Notes: a model not told the origin generated them from the sequence alone. DNA of 35,358 nt from Bacteroidaceae bacterium (GCA_017466325.1 JAFTUK010000052.1:1-35358); one strand, 5' to 3'; shown: positions 19,599 to 27,991, counted from the stretch's first letter. Made by a program: numbers and translations.

Positions 19599-22500
19599 AT
19601 GAAGGACAAGACAAAATTGATGTTCAAACGTCTATGCATTGCTTTAATGGCATGCACATTTGCCTTGGGTATACATGCACAGACGGTGGGAAGTGTATAT
19701 CGTATTGTATCCACCAATACAGGCAAGGCCATTACCAACAATGGCAATTATAATCCCGATGCTCCTATCGTGATGGGAAGTATGGACGAGAACGACAAGA
19801 GCCAGATGTGGGCACTTATCAACGATGGAACAGAGGGTACGTACGGACTCTACAACATTGGTTCCAAGTTGGCCATAGACATGGCACTGGAGAGCAAGAA
19901 TCCAGGCAAACTGCTTCATTGGAAACCAAACCTCAACAATCAGAACCAGGTGTTCAATATCCACTCACCTGGCATAGCAGGTTCTGCCATACAGTTACTG
20001 TGTGCCGGAAACCCGGGCAAGGTATTGACAGAATACGAAAACGGTGAACTATGGATGGCGGATGACCTCACGAATACCAGTACCTACTTTGAATTGAAGG
20101 AGGTAGTCAATGTAGAGGAAAATCCCATTCCTCTGCCATATTTCACATATATGATCAAAAGTTTGAGCACCAATCTTGTTCTGTCCAATGGCGGCAGCAA
20201 CGAAAACGATGCGCTTATAATTGTTGAGGAAGCCGACGAAAAGGCATACGGCCAAATGTGGAAACTCAGCATACCCATGTACCAGAGTGGAAGCACTACC
20301 TGGTATCAGTTGCTCAACGAGAGTTGCGGTAAGTGCATAGACGCAGCCATGGAGAGTTCTGGAAAGCCTCTTCAGTGGAGTCAGAGTTATGATGAGAAAA
20401 ACGCCAACTGGAACCAGATGTTTGAGATACTGGAGGTTGAGGATGTGGAGAACGCATACCAACTCAAAGTGGGCAAGAACATAGGCAGCAAGTGGTCTCC
20501 ATCCTTTGAATACTATTATCTGGCGGTAAGTGCCGACAAGGAGTTGTATTTTACCAAGGAGAGCGGAAGCACCGACACCCATTTCACCTTCACAAAGGTA
20601 AACAATGCCAATCTTCCGCAAGGTATCTTCTGGCAGGATGAAAAGGTGTTCGAGCAGAACAAGGAAAAGGGACATGCCACATACATCCCCTACCAGAGTA
20701 CAGATGCCATGCGTGCCGATGCCCGTTATGAGAAGGCATGGCTTGATCCCACCCAAAGCAACCGTTGGATGAGCCTGAACGGAACATGGAAACTGATATG
20801 GAACGTGCTTGACGACGAGTACACAATGCCTCAGGAGGAGTTCTACGGCAATGACGTGGATGCTTCAGCATGGGATGACATAACGGTACCCGGATGCCTG
20901 GAGATGCAAGGCTATGGTACACCTTATTATATAAATGTGGATTATGCCTTTGCCGATAATCCTCCGTACATAGCCATGAAGAATGGCATGAAGAACAGTG
21001 TGGGCAGTTACCGCAGGGACTTCACCTTGCCCGAGGGTTGGGACAATGAGCGCATACTTCTGCACTTCGATGGCATATACTCTGCCGCCTATGTATGGGT
21101 GAACGGAAACTATGTTGGTTATACCGAGGGAGGCAACATGGATGCCGAGTTCGACATCAGCAAGCATGTACGTACGGGCGACAACAACCTTTCCGTCCGT
21201 GTAATCCGTTGGACAGACGGTTCATACCTTGAAGGTCAGGACATGTGGCACATGAGCGGTATCCACCGCGATGTCTATCTGATGGCAGTACCAAAGGTAT
21301 TCGTAAGGGACCATTACATATCAAGCAGCCTTTCCGATGATGCCACGTCAGGCAATATGAGTGTTAAACTTACCTTGGACAACAGGGACAGCCTTATCGT
21401 AAGCAAGCAGTATGAAGTGCGCCTCATTTCACCCGACGGCAATGTTCTCCAGACACAGACAGGCAGTGCAGATTTCACAAATACAGAGGTTTCAAAGACT
21501 CTTGACGTGGTGTTCGAGGGTCTCAGCGATCTGAAGCCATGGACAAGCGATTCTCCCACACTCTATACCGTGGAGGTTGTACAGAAGGATGCTGATGGCA
21601 ATGAGGAAAGCGTGCATGCCACAAAGTATGGTTTCTGCACGGCTACCATCAGGAACAGCCAGTTCCTTGTCAATGGCAAGCGTGTGCTCATGAAGGGTGT
21701 GAATGCCCAGGATACCCATCCCATTACAGGACGTACCGTTGGCATAGATACCATGTGGAAGGACCTTGTACTGATGAAGCAGGCAAATGTAAACATACTC
21801 CGTTCAAGCCACTATCCCCGCAGCCCCAAGATGAATGCCATGATGGACTACATTGGCATGTATCACATGGATGAGGCCGATGTGGAGTTCCACAAGAACT
21901 GGACAGACGGTGGACGCATACATACCTCTCCCACATGGCGTGCTCCCATAGTGGACCGTGTCACACGTATGGTCCTGCGCGACAGAAACCACTCCAGCAT
22001 AGTGTCATGGAGTCTTGGCAACGAGAGCGACGGCGGACAGAACTTCAACTATGCCTATGATGCGGCACGTGCGCTTGATCCTCGTCCCATACATTACGAG
22101 GGTGCCACCCGTGCCGGAACTTCTCCCACCGACATCTACAGTGTCATGTATAGGGACGTACCCACTGTCCGGTCCTATGTGGATTATGTTGGCAAACCCT
22201 ATTTCATGTGCGAATATGCCCATGCCATGGGTCATTCCGTGGGCAACCTGATGGAATACTGGGAGGTGATGGAGAACAGCAAGAACGGTATGGGCGGTTG
22301 CATTTGGGACTGGGTAGACCAGGCAATCGTTGACCCGCAGGACATAAAGGACGGCGAACTGAAAGTTAACGGCTTCAACAAGTACCGCAACGGCAACGAC
22401 TATCCCGAAGCACCGCATCAGGGCAATTTCGTGAACAACGGTATAATCACCGCCGACCGCCAGCCCACCGGCAAACTGGCAGAGGTAAGACGTATATACC

Positions 22501-23858
22501 AGCATATAAAGTTCTCCGAGGTTGACCAGACAAACGGTACCGTAACCGTTACCAACAAGTACGAAAGCATCAATTTGGAGGGAATGACACTGGAATGGAA
22601 ACTCCTGCTCAACGGTAGGGATGTGGCCGACGGTTCTATTGTCCTTCCTTCAATACCCTCAGGCGAGTCAGAGGACATTGCCATACCTTATGGTTCCGTA
22701 TCCGAGGAGGGCGAATATCTTCTCAACCTCTCCGTATGCCTGGCAGAGCCTACTTCATGGGCGGAAAAGGGATATGCCATAGCAGGCACGCAATGTGCAT
22801 TGACCGGTCGCACCCCCCTGTCTGCTCCCGACAATACCGCAGGTACACCTCTCACACTAACAAACAGCGGTTCTGTTTACACCATAGAGGGACAGGACAT
22901 CAGCATGACGGTAGACACCTCCAAGGGCATTACCTCATGGAAGCAGGGTGGCATCAGCGTCATCCCCGATGCTACGGATGCATCCACGGCACCTGCATAT
23001 AGCAATTACCGTTGGATAGAAAACGATGCTCCCTACGGAACAGATCCATACTATAGTACAAGCAACGGTATAAACAACAGGTCGTTCAGTGTCAGTGCAA
23101 GCGGCGACGGCTCTGCAGTAACCATTACCGAGAATGCTACCGGAAGCCTGTGCGACTACAAGTTCATCTATACCGTAAACCGCGACGGTTCTGTAGACCT
23201 CGATGCCTCTTATACCGTCAGGGGCACCAACCTCCGCCGTATAGGCATGCTCATGGAATTGGATTCTGATTTGTCCCTTACTCAGTACTATGCCCGAGGA
23301 CCCCTGGACAACACCATCGACCGCAAGCAGGGTTCCGACCTTGGCATATACGAACTGCCCGTAAGCGGCTTCCATGTCGACTATGTCCGCCCCCAGACCT
23401 CTGGCGACCGTCAGGACCTCCGCTGGATTACCTTCTTCAACGAAGAGGGCAAGGGTATCCGCGTGGAGACGGAAGGTCAGGTGAACCTTACCGTTGACAA
23501 CTATACCGACGAGTACAAGCACCAGTATCTGCATCAGTGGGATATGGATGCCTCCGACAGGGTTTATGCCAACTTCGACTATGCCCAACTTGGTATCGGT
23601 AACGGTTCCTGCGGTGCAGGTGTGCTGGACAAGTACAAACTTCCAACCAGCGGAACCTATGGCTACAAACTCCGTTTCTCATACGTGAATGATGTGGAGA
23701 CAGGCATCAGCGACCTTCCCTGCACCCCCCCATCTGCAGAGAACAGCCCCATGCCCATCTTCAACACCCGCGGCCAACTCGTGGGCAACACCGCTTCTCC
23801 CACCTCCCTCCCCCAGGGCATCTACATCATAGGTGGCAAAAAGGTTGTGATCAAGTAA
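19599..23858 (+). CDS. Secreted GH2 beta-galactosidase with N-terminal ricin-like domains
   Basis: This 1419-residue exported enzyme has a signal peptide ending MHAQ (about residue 28) and about 300 residues of ricin-type beta-trefoil repeats (TGKAITNNGN..., SGKCIDAAMES..., QMWKL motifs). A LacZ-type GH2 follows: sugar-binding domain from PYQSTDAMRADARYEKA, Ig-like domain, catalytic barrel with acid/base E809 (GNESDGG) and nucleophile E872 (FMCEYAHAMGHS), and a C-terminal Bgal_small domain. It ends in a tail (GIYIIGGKKVVIK) like the one on the GH84 protein. Beta-galactosidase is the best reading. Placed next to GH84, it could expose GlcNAc by removing galactose. A terminator hairpin follows the stop codon. 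Confidence 0.93.
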   Translation: MKDKTKLMFKRLCIALMACTFALGIHAQTVGSVYRIVSTNTGKAITNNGNYNPDAPIVMGSMDENDKSQMWALINDGTEGTYGLYNIGSKLAIDMALESKNPGKLLHWKPNLNNQNQVFNIHSPGIAGSAIQLLCAGNPGKVLTEYENGELWMADDLTNTSTYFELKEVVNVEENPIPLPYFTYMIKSLSTNLVLSNGGSNENDALIIVEEADEKAYGQMWKLSIPMYQSGSTTWYQLLNESCGKCIDAAMESSGKPLQWSQSYDEKNANWNQMFEILEVEDVENAYQLKVGKNIGSKWSPSFEYYYLAVSADKELYFTKESGSTDTHFTFTKVNNANLPQGIFWQDEKVFEQNKEKGHATYIPYQSTDAMRADARYEKAWLDPTQSNRWMSLNGTWKLIWNVLDDEYTMPQEEFYGNDVDASAWDDITVPGCLEMQGYGTPYYINVDYAFADNPPYIAMKNGMKNSVGSYRRDFTLPEGWDNERILLHFDGIYSAAYVWVNGNYVGYTEGGNMDAEFDISKHVRTGDNNLSVRVIRWTDGSYLEGQDMWHMSGIHRDVYLMAVPKVFVRDHYISSSLSDDATSGNMSVKLTLDNRDSLIVSKQYEVRLISPDGNVLQTQTGSADFTNTEVSKTLDVVFEGLSDLKPWTSDSPTLYTVEVVQKDADGNEESVHATKYGFCTATIRNSQFLVNGKRVLMKGVNAQDTHPITGRTVGIDTMWKDLVLMKQANVNILRSSHYPRSPKMNAMMDYIGMYHMDEADVEFHKNWTDGGRIHTSPTWRAPIVDRVTRMVLRDRNHSSIVSWSLGNESDGGQNFNYAYDAARALDPRPIHYEGATRAGTSPTDIYSVMYRDVPTVRSYVDYVGKPYFMCEYAHAMGHSVGNLMEYWEVMENSKNGMGGCIWDWVDQAIVDPQDIKDGELKVNGFNKYRNGNDYPEAPHQGNFVNNGIITADRQPTGKLAEVRRIYQHIKFSEVDQTNGTVTVTNKYESINLEGMTLEWKLLLNGRDVADGSIVLPSIPSGESEDIAIPYGSVSEEGEYLLNLSVCLAEPTSWAEKGYAIAGTQCALTGRTPLSAPDNTAGTPLTLTNSGSVYTIEGQDISMTVDTSKGITSWKQGGISVIPDATDASTAPAYSNYRWIENDAPYGTDPYYSTSNGINNRSFSVSASGDGSAVTITENATGSLCDYKFIYTVNRDGSVDLDASYTVRGTNLRRIGMLMELDSDLSLTQYYARGPLDNTIDRKQGSDLGIYELPVSGFHVDYVRPQTSGDRQDLRWITFFNEEGKGIRVETEGQVNLTVDNYTDEYKHQYLHQWDMDASDRVYANFDYAQLGIGNGSCGAGVLDKYKLPTSGTYGYKLRFSYVNDVETGISDLPCTPPSAENSPMPIFNTRGQLVGNTASPTSLPQGIYIIGGKKVVIK

Positions 23859-23943
23859 GAGCACCTTATATATAATATACACTCATCCCCACAGACACTA
23901 TCAAGGTGTTTGTGGGGATGTTTTGTGTCGTAGTGGATATAAT
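23844..23943 (+). repeat. Left copy of island-flanking direct repeat (GH2 3' end plus terminator)
   Basis: This 100-bp stretch begins in the last codons of the GH2 gene (encoding VVIK and the stop) and continues through the terminator hairpin to GTGGATATAAT. The second copy at 29726-29825 has the same length and is close to 90 percent identical by eye, with long exact blocks (for example TTATATATAATATACAC and AGGTGTTTGTGGGGATG). The pair brackets the accessory island. Confidence 0.85.
23884..23925 (+). terminator. Rho-independent-type terminator of the GH2 gene
   Basis: CATCCCCACA pairs perfectly with TGTGGGGATG; the stem extends through GACAC/GTGTT with one G-U pair, has a short loop (TATCAAG) and is followed by TTTTGTGT. 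It lies 26 bp after the GH2 stop codon. Confidence 0.8.
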
Positions 23944-24009
23944 CAACTGATTATTGAACCCAAATCGTTAATTAGCGATGTGATGATAATGACCTTTATT
24001 TTTGATATT

Positions 24010-24030
24010 GTATGCAAAGTTTATGCACAC
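24010..24030. promoter_or_regulatory. Palindromic operator-like site 1 (DnaE-like operon)
   Basis: GTATGCAAA-gtt-TATGCACAC. The left arm is identical to that of the perfect site at 27894; the right arm differs at two positions. It ends 73 bp before the start codon at 24104. Probably bound by the WYL regulator encoded at 25318 (inference). Confidence 0.6.
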
Positions 24031-24103
24031 CTTATCTCTTTTTTACCGAAAATAGCAATAATTCATCGTATATATATAATATATAGAACCAATAATAATA
24101 AAT

Positions 24104-24604
24104 ATGGCTAATAAGAAAGACAAAAATCGAAAGGATGCCCTCAAGAGAAAAAGTGCAATTGAGTCGTTGAAATTTCAAACAAGGTGGGGATTTGAAAAAC
24201 ACTTTGGAACGCCATCATCACTGTATTCTGTGTTTTTAGAAACAGAATTGGATTACATAATAGAGTTAGAACTTCAAGAAGATCTATTATCCATTAAGCG
24301 CTTTATAGACGATATAAAATCAGGATTGTGTGTAGAACCGATACCTGAACTTGGTGATTTCTATCATAGCTTGGTTGCCATTTCATTGGGTATATCTCAA
24401 ATAGCTGACATAAATAAATTTTGTATTCCCACACCCTGGGATGAGTTGCTAAATAAGAAAATACTAAGCATATATTACCCTGATGAAATACGAAATCAAG
24501 TTGTTGAATATGCTAAAGAGAAAAATTACAATACTTCTACCTATCTCGGTCAACCAATTGTGAAATTCAATCAGTTATACATTAAAATAAGCAGAAAGAT
24601 ATGA
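24104..24604 (+). CDS. DnaE palm-like protein lacking the catalytic Asp motif
   Basis: This 166-residue protein would be called hypothetical, but residues 46-160 follow the palm of bacterial DNA polymerase III alpha (family C). ELDYIIELELQEDLLSIKRFIDDIK (46-72) matches the helices before the GPGRGS loop. SLVAISLGISQIADINKF (89-106) matches the SLVAYCLGITDIDPL region. LNKKILSIYYPDEIRNQVVEYAKEKNY (116-142) matches the stretch around the catalytic PDIDIDF and the VIDYVxEKYG helix. The GRGS residues are replaced (PELGDF) and the Asp-x-Asp pair is gone, with SIYYPDE in its place. A lysine-rich N-terminus (3-16) is extra. It cannot be an active polymerase. The next gene overlaps by 4 bp (ATGA) and encodes the fingers-like part. 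The homology call is by eye, moderately sure. Confidence 0.65.
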   Translation: MANKKDKNRKDALKRKSAIESLKFQTRWGFEKHFGTPSSLYSVFLETELDYIIELELQEDLLSIKRFIDDIKSGLCVEPIPELGDFYHSLVAISLGISQIADINKFCIPTPWDELLNKKILSIYYPDEIRNQVVEYAKEKNYNTSTYLGQPIVKFNQLYIKISRKI

Positions 24605-25188
24605 GAAGAATGAAAGAAGCAGATGCAAGGGAACTGTTTGCTTTTGTGGCAGACAGAATCGACATAGAGTCAATACCTCTTGATGATGATGAAACATATG
24701 AGTTGTTATCCAAGGGTAATACAGACAGAGTGTATATGATGGAATCCAATTGGGACAAATATGATTTGCTTCAAATAAAGCCGCAGAATTTTGAAGAGCT
24801 TGTTGCCTGTGTTGCATTCAGTCATAGTCTTCTGCTTAATCCCTATATCTATACATATCTGAAGATGACAGAGGTTCGGCCTCTTACTTACCCTATATAT
24901 GCTAAAATAGAGTATGTTGAATCTGTCCTTAAAGAAACACGTGGGTTATTGGTTTACCAGCATCAGGCAACGTTAATAAACGATTATATCAAGAATATGA
25001 GTGTCGAGGACAAAGAGAGCTATAGGCTTGCCATAAGGATAATAAAGACTGAAATTGAACGTCGGAAACGCACATTGGCAGATTATTCTTTCTTCTATAA
25101 GAGAGCATTGTTATGTTATCGCATAGCATACATCAAAGCTAATTTAACTGAGGTTTTTGAACTTTTTTGGAAGAAAAGATGTAACTAA
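24601..25188 (+). CDS. DnaE fingers-like protein (standalone, degenerate)
   Basis: This 195-residue protein matches the fingers region of DnaE along most of its length. IPLDDDETYELLSKGNT (25-41) corresponds to IPLDDxxTYEL..GxT; VYMMESNWDKY to VFQFESxGM; LQIKPQNFEELVACVAF (57-73) to LKPxxFEDLIAxxAL; VLKETRGLLVYQHQ (109-122) to LxxTYGIxVYQEQ; YKRALLCYRIAYIKANLTEVFE (166-187) to the NKSHSxxYAxxxYQxxYLKAHYPxEF block. Key residues have decayed: RPGP is missing, YQEQVM became YQHQATL and RxAMGKK became RLAIRIIK. The DnaE segment between palm and fingers, which carries the third catalytic Asp, is absent from both genes. Start and stop of the pair overlap, so the two proteins are probably made together and may form one complex. 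The function is unknown; mimicry of DnaE is the natural hypothesis. Confidence 0.75.
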   Translation: MRRMKEADARELFAFVADRIDIESIPLDDDETYELLSKGNTDRVYMMESNWDKYDLLQIKPQNFEELVACVAFSHSLLLNPYIYTYLKMTEVRPLTYPIYAKIEYVESVLKETRGLLVYQHQATLINDYIKNMSVEDKESYRLAIRIIKTEIERRKRTLADYSFFYKRALLCYRIAYIKANLTEVFELFWKKRCN

Positions 25189-25247
25189 AGTTATTATTCA
25201 GTCTTTGGCCAAGCATAATTTACCCATAAATAGCAGTTTTTGTTTGG

Positions 25248-25268
25248 GTGTGCAAACGTTTTGCATAG
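25248..25268. promoter_or_regulatory. Palindromic operator-like site 2 (WYL operon)
   Basis: GTGTGCAAA-cgt-TTTGCATAG, a two-mismatch relative of the perfect site at 27894. It ends 49 bp before the WYL start codon and 8 bp before a TAnnTTTG-like element, where a bound protein would block transcription. Confidence 0.6.
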
Positions 25269-25276
25269 ATAATTTA

Positions 25277-25284
25277 TATTTTTG
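25277..25284 (+). promoter_or_regulatory. Possible -7 element of the WYL operon
   Basis: TATTTTTG matches TAnnTTTG. No TTG at 19-21 bp upstream is clear, so the promoter call is weak. The location just after operator site 2 supports it. Confidence 0.35.
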
Positions 25285-25317
25285 CGTTGGGTAACTTTCA
25301 TATGAAGTAGACGGTTT

Positions 25318-26223
25318 ATGGTAAGCAAGACATTCAATAGGTATATATGGCTGCTTGACATTCTCTTACAGGAGAAGAAGATGACATTTGATGAGATAAG
25401 CAACCGATGGAAAGAAAGCAATATTGGCAACAATACCCCCATGCCATTGCGTACATTCCATCAGCATCGTGCAGCTGTAGAAGAACTGTTTGGAGTTCAA
25501 ATCAAGTGTGATGCATCCAATGGATACAAGTATTACATTGCTAATCCTGAGGTATTGAAAAACGACAAGACCCGTAAGTGGCTATTGAACTCTTTCAATC
25601 TGTCGAATATGATTATTGCCGGCCATAACATGAAAGACAGAATATTGTTTGAAGACATACCTCATGGCACTGAGTATCTACAAAGCATAATATATGCCAT
25701 GCAGCATTCTAAGGAACTGGCAATAGATTATCAACCATTTTATGGTCATAGAACGTCATACACCATTCAGCCCTATGCAATGAAAACGTATAATCAGCGA
25801 TGGTATGTGCTCGGTTATATAAAGGAATTGGATGCTATCCGTAATATTGCCCTGGATCGTTTGCTTGAAATGACAATTACGGAACAAGCCTTTAAACTCC
25901 CCAAAGGTTTTAGTGCAGAGAAGTATTATGAAAACACGGTAGGGATATTTGTTAATGATGAACTCTCTCCTGTAAAGGTAAAACTCAAGGCGTATGGATC
26001 CCAGATAGAATACCTGCGTTCTTTGCCACTGCATAAATCACAAAGAGAAACAGCCTCCAAATATGGCGAGTTTTGTGTCTTTGAATACAAACTGTGCCTG
26101 ACTCCAGAACTATCAAGTCAAATATTGGCTATGGGAGAAAATGTAGAAGTACTGGAGCCAATAGAATTGAGAGAAGAAATCAAACGTAGATTGGAACAAT
26201 GTTTAACTAAATACAAATATTAA
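25318..26223 (+). CDS. WYL-domain transcriptional regulator
   Basis: This 301-residue protein has an N-terminal winged-helix part (about 1-75, TFNRYIWLLDILLQEKKMTFDEISNRW), a WYL domain (about 125-190) with QRWYVLGYIKE (WYV in place of WYL) and the conserved LDRLLEM strand (D180, R181), and a C-terminal WCX-type extension to about 290. WYL regulators sense nucleic acid or nucleotide ligands, and some (BrxR, CapW types) repress phage-defence operons by binding palindromes, including their own promoter. Operator site 2 lies just upstream, so autoregulation is likely. It heads an operon with two nuclease-like genes; the next starts 6 bp after its stop. Confidence 0.88.
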   Translation: MVSKTFNRYIWLLDILLQEKKMTFDEISNRWKESNIGNNTPMPLRTFHQHRAAVEELFGVQIKCDASNGYKYYIANPEVLKNDKTRKWLLNSFNLSNMIIAGHNMKDRILFEDIPHGTEYLQSIIYAMQHSKELAIDYQPFYGHRTSYTIQPYAMKTYNQRWYVLGYIKELDAIRNIALDRLLEMTITEQAFKLPKGFSAEKYYENTVGIFVNDELSPVKVKLKAYGSQIEYLRSLPLHKSQRETASKYGEFCVFEYKLCLTPELSSQILAMGENVEVLEPIELREEIKRRLEQCLTKYKY

Positions 26224-26229
26224 AAGAGT

Positions 26230-27042
26230 ATGGAATTCAATAAATTAATAAATACTTTATACACAGAGATTGGTATTAAAACTACATTATATCAATCTTC
26301 TGTTTATTGCCTTGAGCCTATTATTAAATTATCAGAATCTCAAGCAAAACAAATGCTAGATGGAGATGGTCAAAGTAATTCTAATGAATACAAACAAATA
26401 AATTCATCGACAGGATTAGCTGTTAACTACTTTAAAATATTAGAAAATATTGGAAAAATAGAAGGACTTCAGTTTGAAGAAAAAGTAATGAAACCACTTC
26501 GTTCGAAGGGAGGTAAATCTGCCAATCTTGATGTAACATATAAAAGAGATGGAAAACTTTATTACATTGAAAGTAAATATTTAGAACCATACTACTCTTA
26601 TAATGAGCAAAACTCAAAATCATACTTTAATAAAGACTATTATGATGTAAAAACATCAGATAAGGAAGTTTGGTATAATCTTTTTGTTGAAGCTCAAAAG
26701 TTTAGATTCTATAATTTCTCACAAATATGTCGGCATTTATTGGCTATATATAGAAAACATAAGGATGATAACGAATTACATATTGTTTTACAAAGTGTAA
26801 TTTGGTTAATGACAGATACTTTTATTGACAGGATTGAAAATGATGAAATAAAAGATTCTTTCCGTAAACGAAGATTTCTGATAGAGAAAGAAGCTAAATC
26901 ATGTCAGGAAATGATAAATAAGTTTTTAGAACAAATAGCATGTGATAATATTAAATTTGAAAGCCTTTATTACAATGATATAATCCATGAAATAGCAACA
27001 TCTCCCTATATAACAGAGTTTAGAAGAAGATATTTTCTTTAA
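26230..27042 (+). CDS. PD-(D/E)XK nuclease-like protein (PGN_0703-like)
   Basis: This 270-residue protein shows a PD-(D/E)XK active-site pattern: an early Glu (FEEK, 82-85), D101 (ANLDVTY), then E114-S-K116 in YYIESKYLEPYY. A later Q165 (FSQICRHLLAIYRK) is followed by a helix like that of the PGN_0703 group of putative restriction endonucleases. It should be a Mg2+-dependent DNA (or RNA) endonuclease. No separate DNA-binding domain is obvious. It is the most AT-rich gene of the island. There is no methyltransferase partner nearby, so a classical restriction-modification system is unlikely. Fold assignment is by motif only. Confidence 0.65.
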   Translation: MEFNKLINTLYTEIGIKTTLYQSSVYCLEPIIKLSESQAKQMLDGDGQSNSNEYKQINSSTGLAVNYFKILENIGKIEGLQFEEKVMKPLRSKGGKSANLDVTYKRDGKLYYIESKYLEPYYSYNEQNSKSYFNKDYYDVKTSDKEVWYNLFVEAQKFRFYNFSQICRHLLAIYRKHKDDNELHIVLQSVIWLMTDTFIDRIENDEIKDSFRKRRFLIEKEAKSCQEMINKFLEQIACDNIKFESLYYNDIIHEIATSPYITEFRRRYFL

Positions 27043-27061
27043 AAACATTTATAAGTAAATT

Positions 27062-27889
27062 ATGCCAGTTACATTTGATACATTAAAACCAGATGCAAGA
27101 ATTTTCCTTGAACTAAATAATAATCCACATTGGTGGAAGCAATTCAAGAAAGACTCTTCATTATACATAGAAGTGAGAAAAGACAATCAAGTGAATGTTT
27201 ATTTTGAAGGTGGAAGCATTGCCCGAATACACTATTGCAGCAAACACAGGAAACTGCAAGTCTTTATACATCATAAATATTTGGGAATTCCTAAACCTGC
27301 AGATAACAATCTGTATGTAGAATATAGTGATAAAATAGGTTCTTGTCTTAATGATGTTTTAGATAGGGTAAAGACTGTTTATTCACAAAAAGGTAGTATT
27401 GATGGTGTAGTACCTAAAGAGAAATGGTCGGAAAAGTATATCCAAGGAACATTAATAGTACAATCTCGCCAGTATCATCTTGATTCAGAGTTTGCATATA
27501 ATGATAGTGAGACAAGCAACCGTATAGATTTAGTAAGATGCTCTGACGGTATGGTTACCTTTGTTGAACTCAAGCGAATGGGTGATAATAGAATGCTTCA
27601 TGAAACTGATGCAACTCCAGAGGTCGTTTATCAAATGAATAGATACAAGCAGTTTATTGAAAAATACTCTTCTCAACTTCTTGAATACTATCAAAAGCTA
27701 TATGATATAAAGAAAATATTAGAATTGCCTGTTCCTGAGTCTCGGCCAGTATGTATCAATCCTATTCCCGAATTATTGATATTCGATTGCTGGGAAAAGA
27801 ATACAAAAGGTAGAGATGAACACCGTCGCAGATTGTGCGAAATTCTGCATAAGGAGGATGTCAAGTTCTCTATAATGACAGATTTTTAG
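27062..27889 (+). CDS. PD-(D/E)XK nuclease-like protein (RecB-type motif order)
   Basis: In this 275-residue protein, residues 120-200 carry a nuclease core: E124 (KWSEKYIQG), D156 (SNRIDLVRC), E169-L-K171 (TFVELKRMGD) and a Q191-xxx-Y195 motif (YQMNRYKQF). The D-(D/E)xK-QxxxY order is that of RecB-family/Cas4-like nucleases, though no Cys cluster is present. The N-terminal 115 residues (NNPHWWKQF, YIEVRKDNQVNVYFEGGSIARI, KLQVFIHHKYLG) look like a beta-rich module that I do not recognise. It lies 19 bp after the preceding nuclease-like gene and has a different sequence, so the operon encodes two unlike nucleases. Confidence 0.7.
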   Translation: MPVTFDTLKPDARIFLELNNNPHWWKQFKKDSSLYIEVRKDNQVNVYFEGGSIARIHYCSKHRKLQVFIHHKYLGIPKPADNNLYVEYSDKIGSCLNDVLDRVKTVYSQKGSIDGVVPKEKWSEKYIQGTLIVQSRQYHLDSEFAYNDSETSNRIDLVRCSDGMVTFVELKRMGDNRMLHETDATPEVVYQMNRYKQFIEKYSSQLLEYYQKLYDIKKILELPVPESRPVCINPIPELLIFDCWEKNTKGRDEHRRRLCEILHKEDVKFSIMTDF

Positions 27890-27893
27890 CACC

Positions 27894-27914
27894 GTATGCA
27901 AAGTTTTTGCATAC
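27894..27914. promoter_or_regulatory. Palindromic operator-like site 3 (mini-sigma operon), perfect copy
   Basis: GTATGCAAA-gtt-TTTGCATAC is a perfect 9-bp inverted repeat with a 3-bp spacer, 4 bp after the second nuclease-like gene and 77 bp before the mini-sigma start codon. It could also act as a weak hairpin after the nuclease operon, but the two variants at 24010 and 25248 are upstream of promoters, which favours an operator. Confidence 0.65.
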
Positions 27915-27991
27915 CATGTGGCGATTTAGTCCATTTACACACTTTCCTTTTCGTATAATAGTATAAGAGAAACATTTAAAACGACTTATAT

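Noticed and set aside
23923-24111. 62-codon plus-strand frame between the terminator and the DnaE-like operon
   Set aside because: It begins inside the repeat, covers operator site 1 and runs into the next gene; coding is unlikely.
24104-25188. Reading the DnaE-like pair as toxin-antitoxin
   Set aside because: Small overlapping genes suggested it, but the ordered DnaE motifs in the second protein explain it better and no toxin fold is seen.
26230-27889. Classical restriction-modification locus
   Set aside because: No methyltransferase in the island; the class I methyltransferase at 34314 lacks DNA methylase motifs such as DPPY/NPPY.
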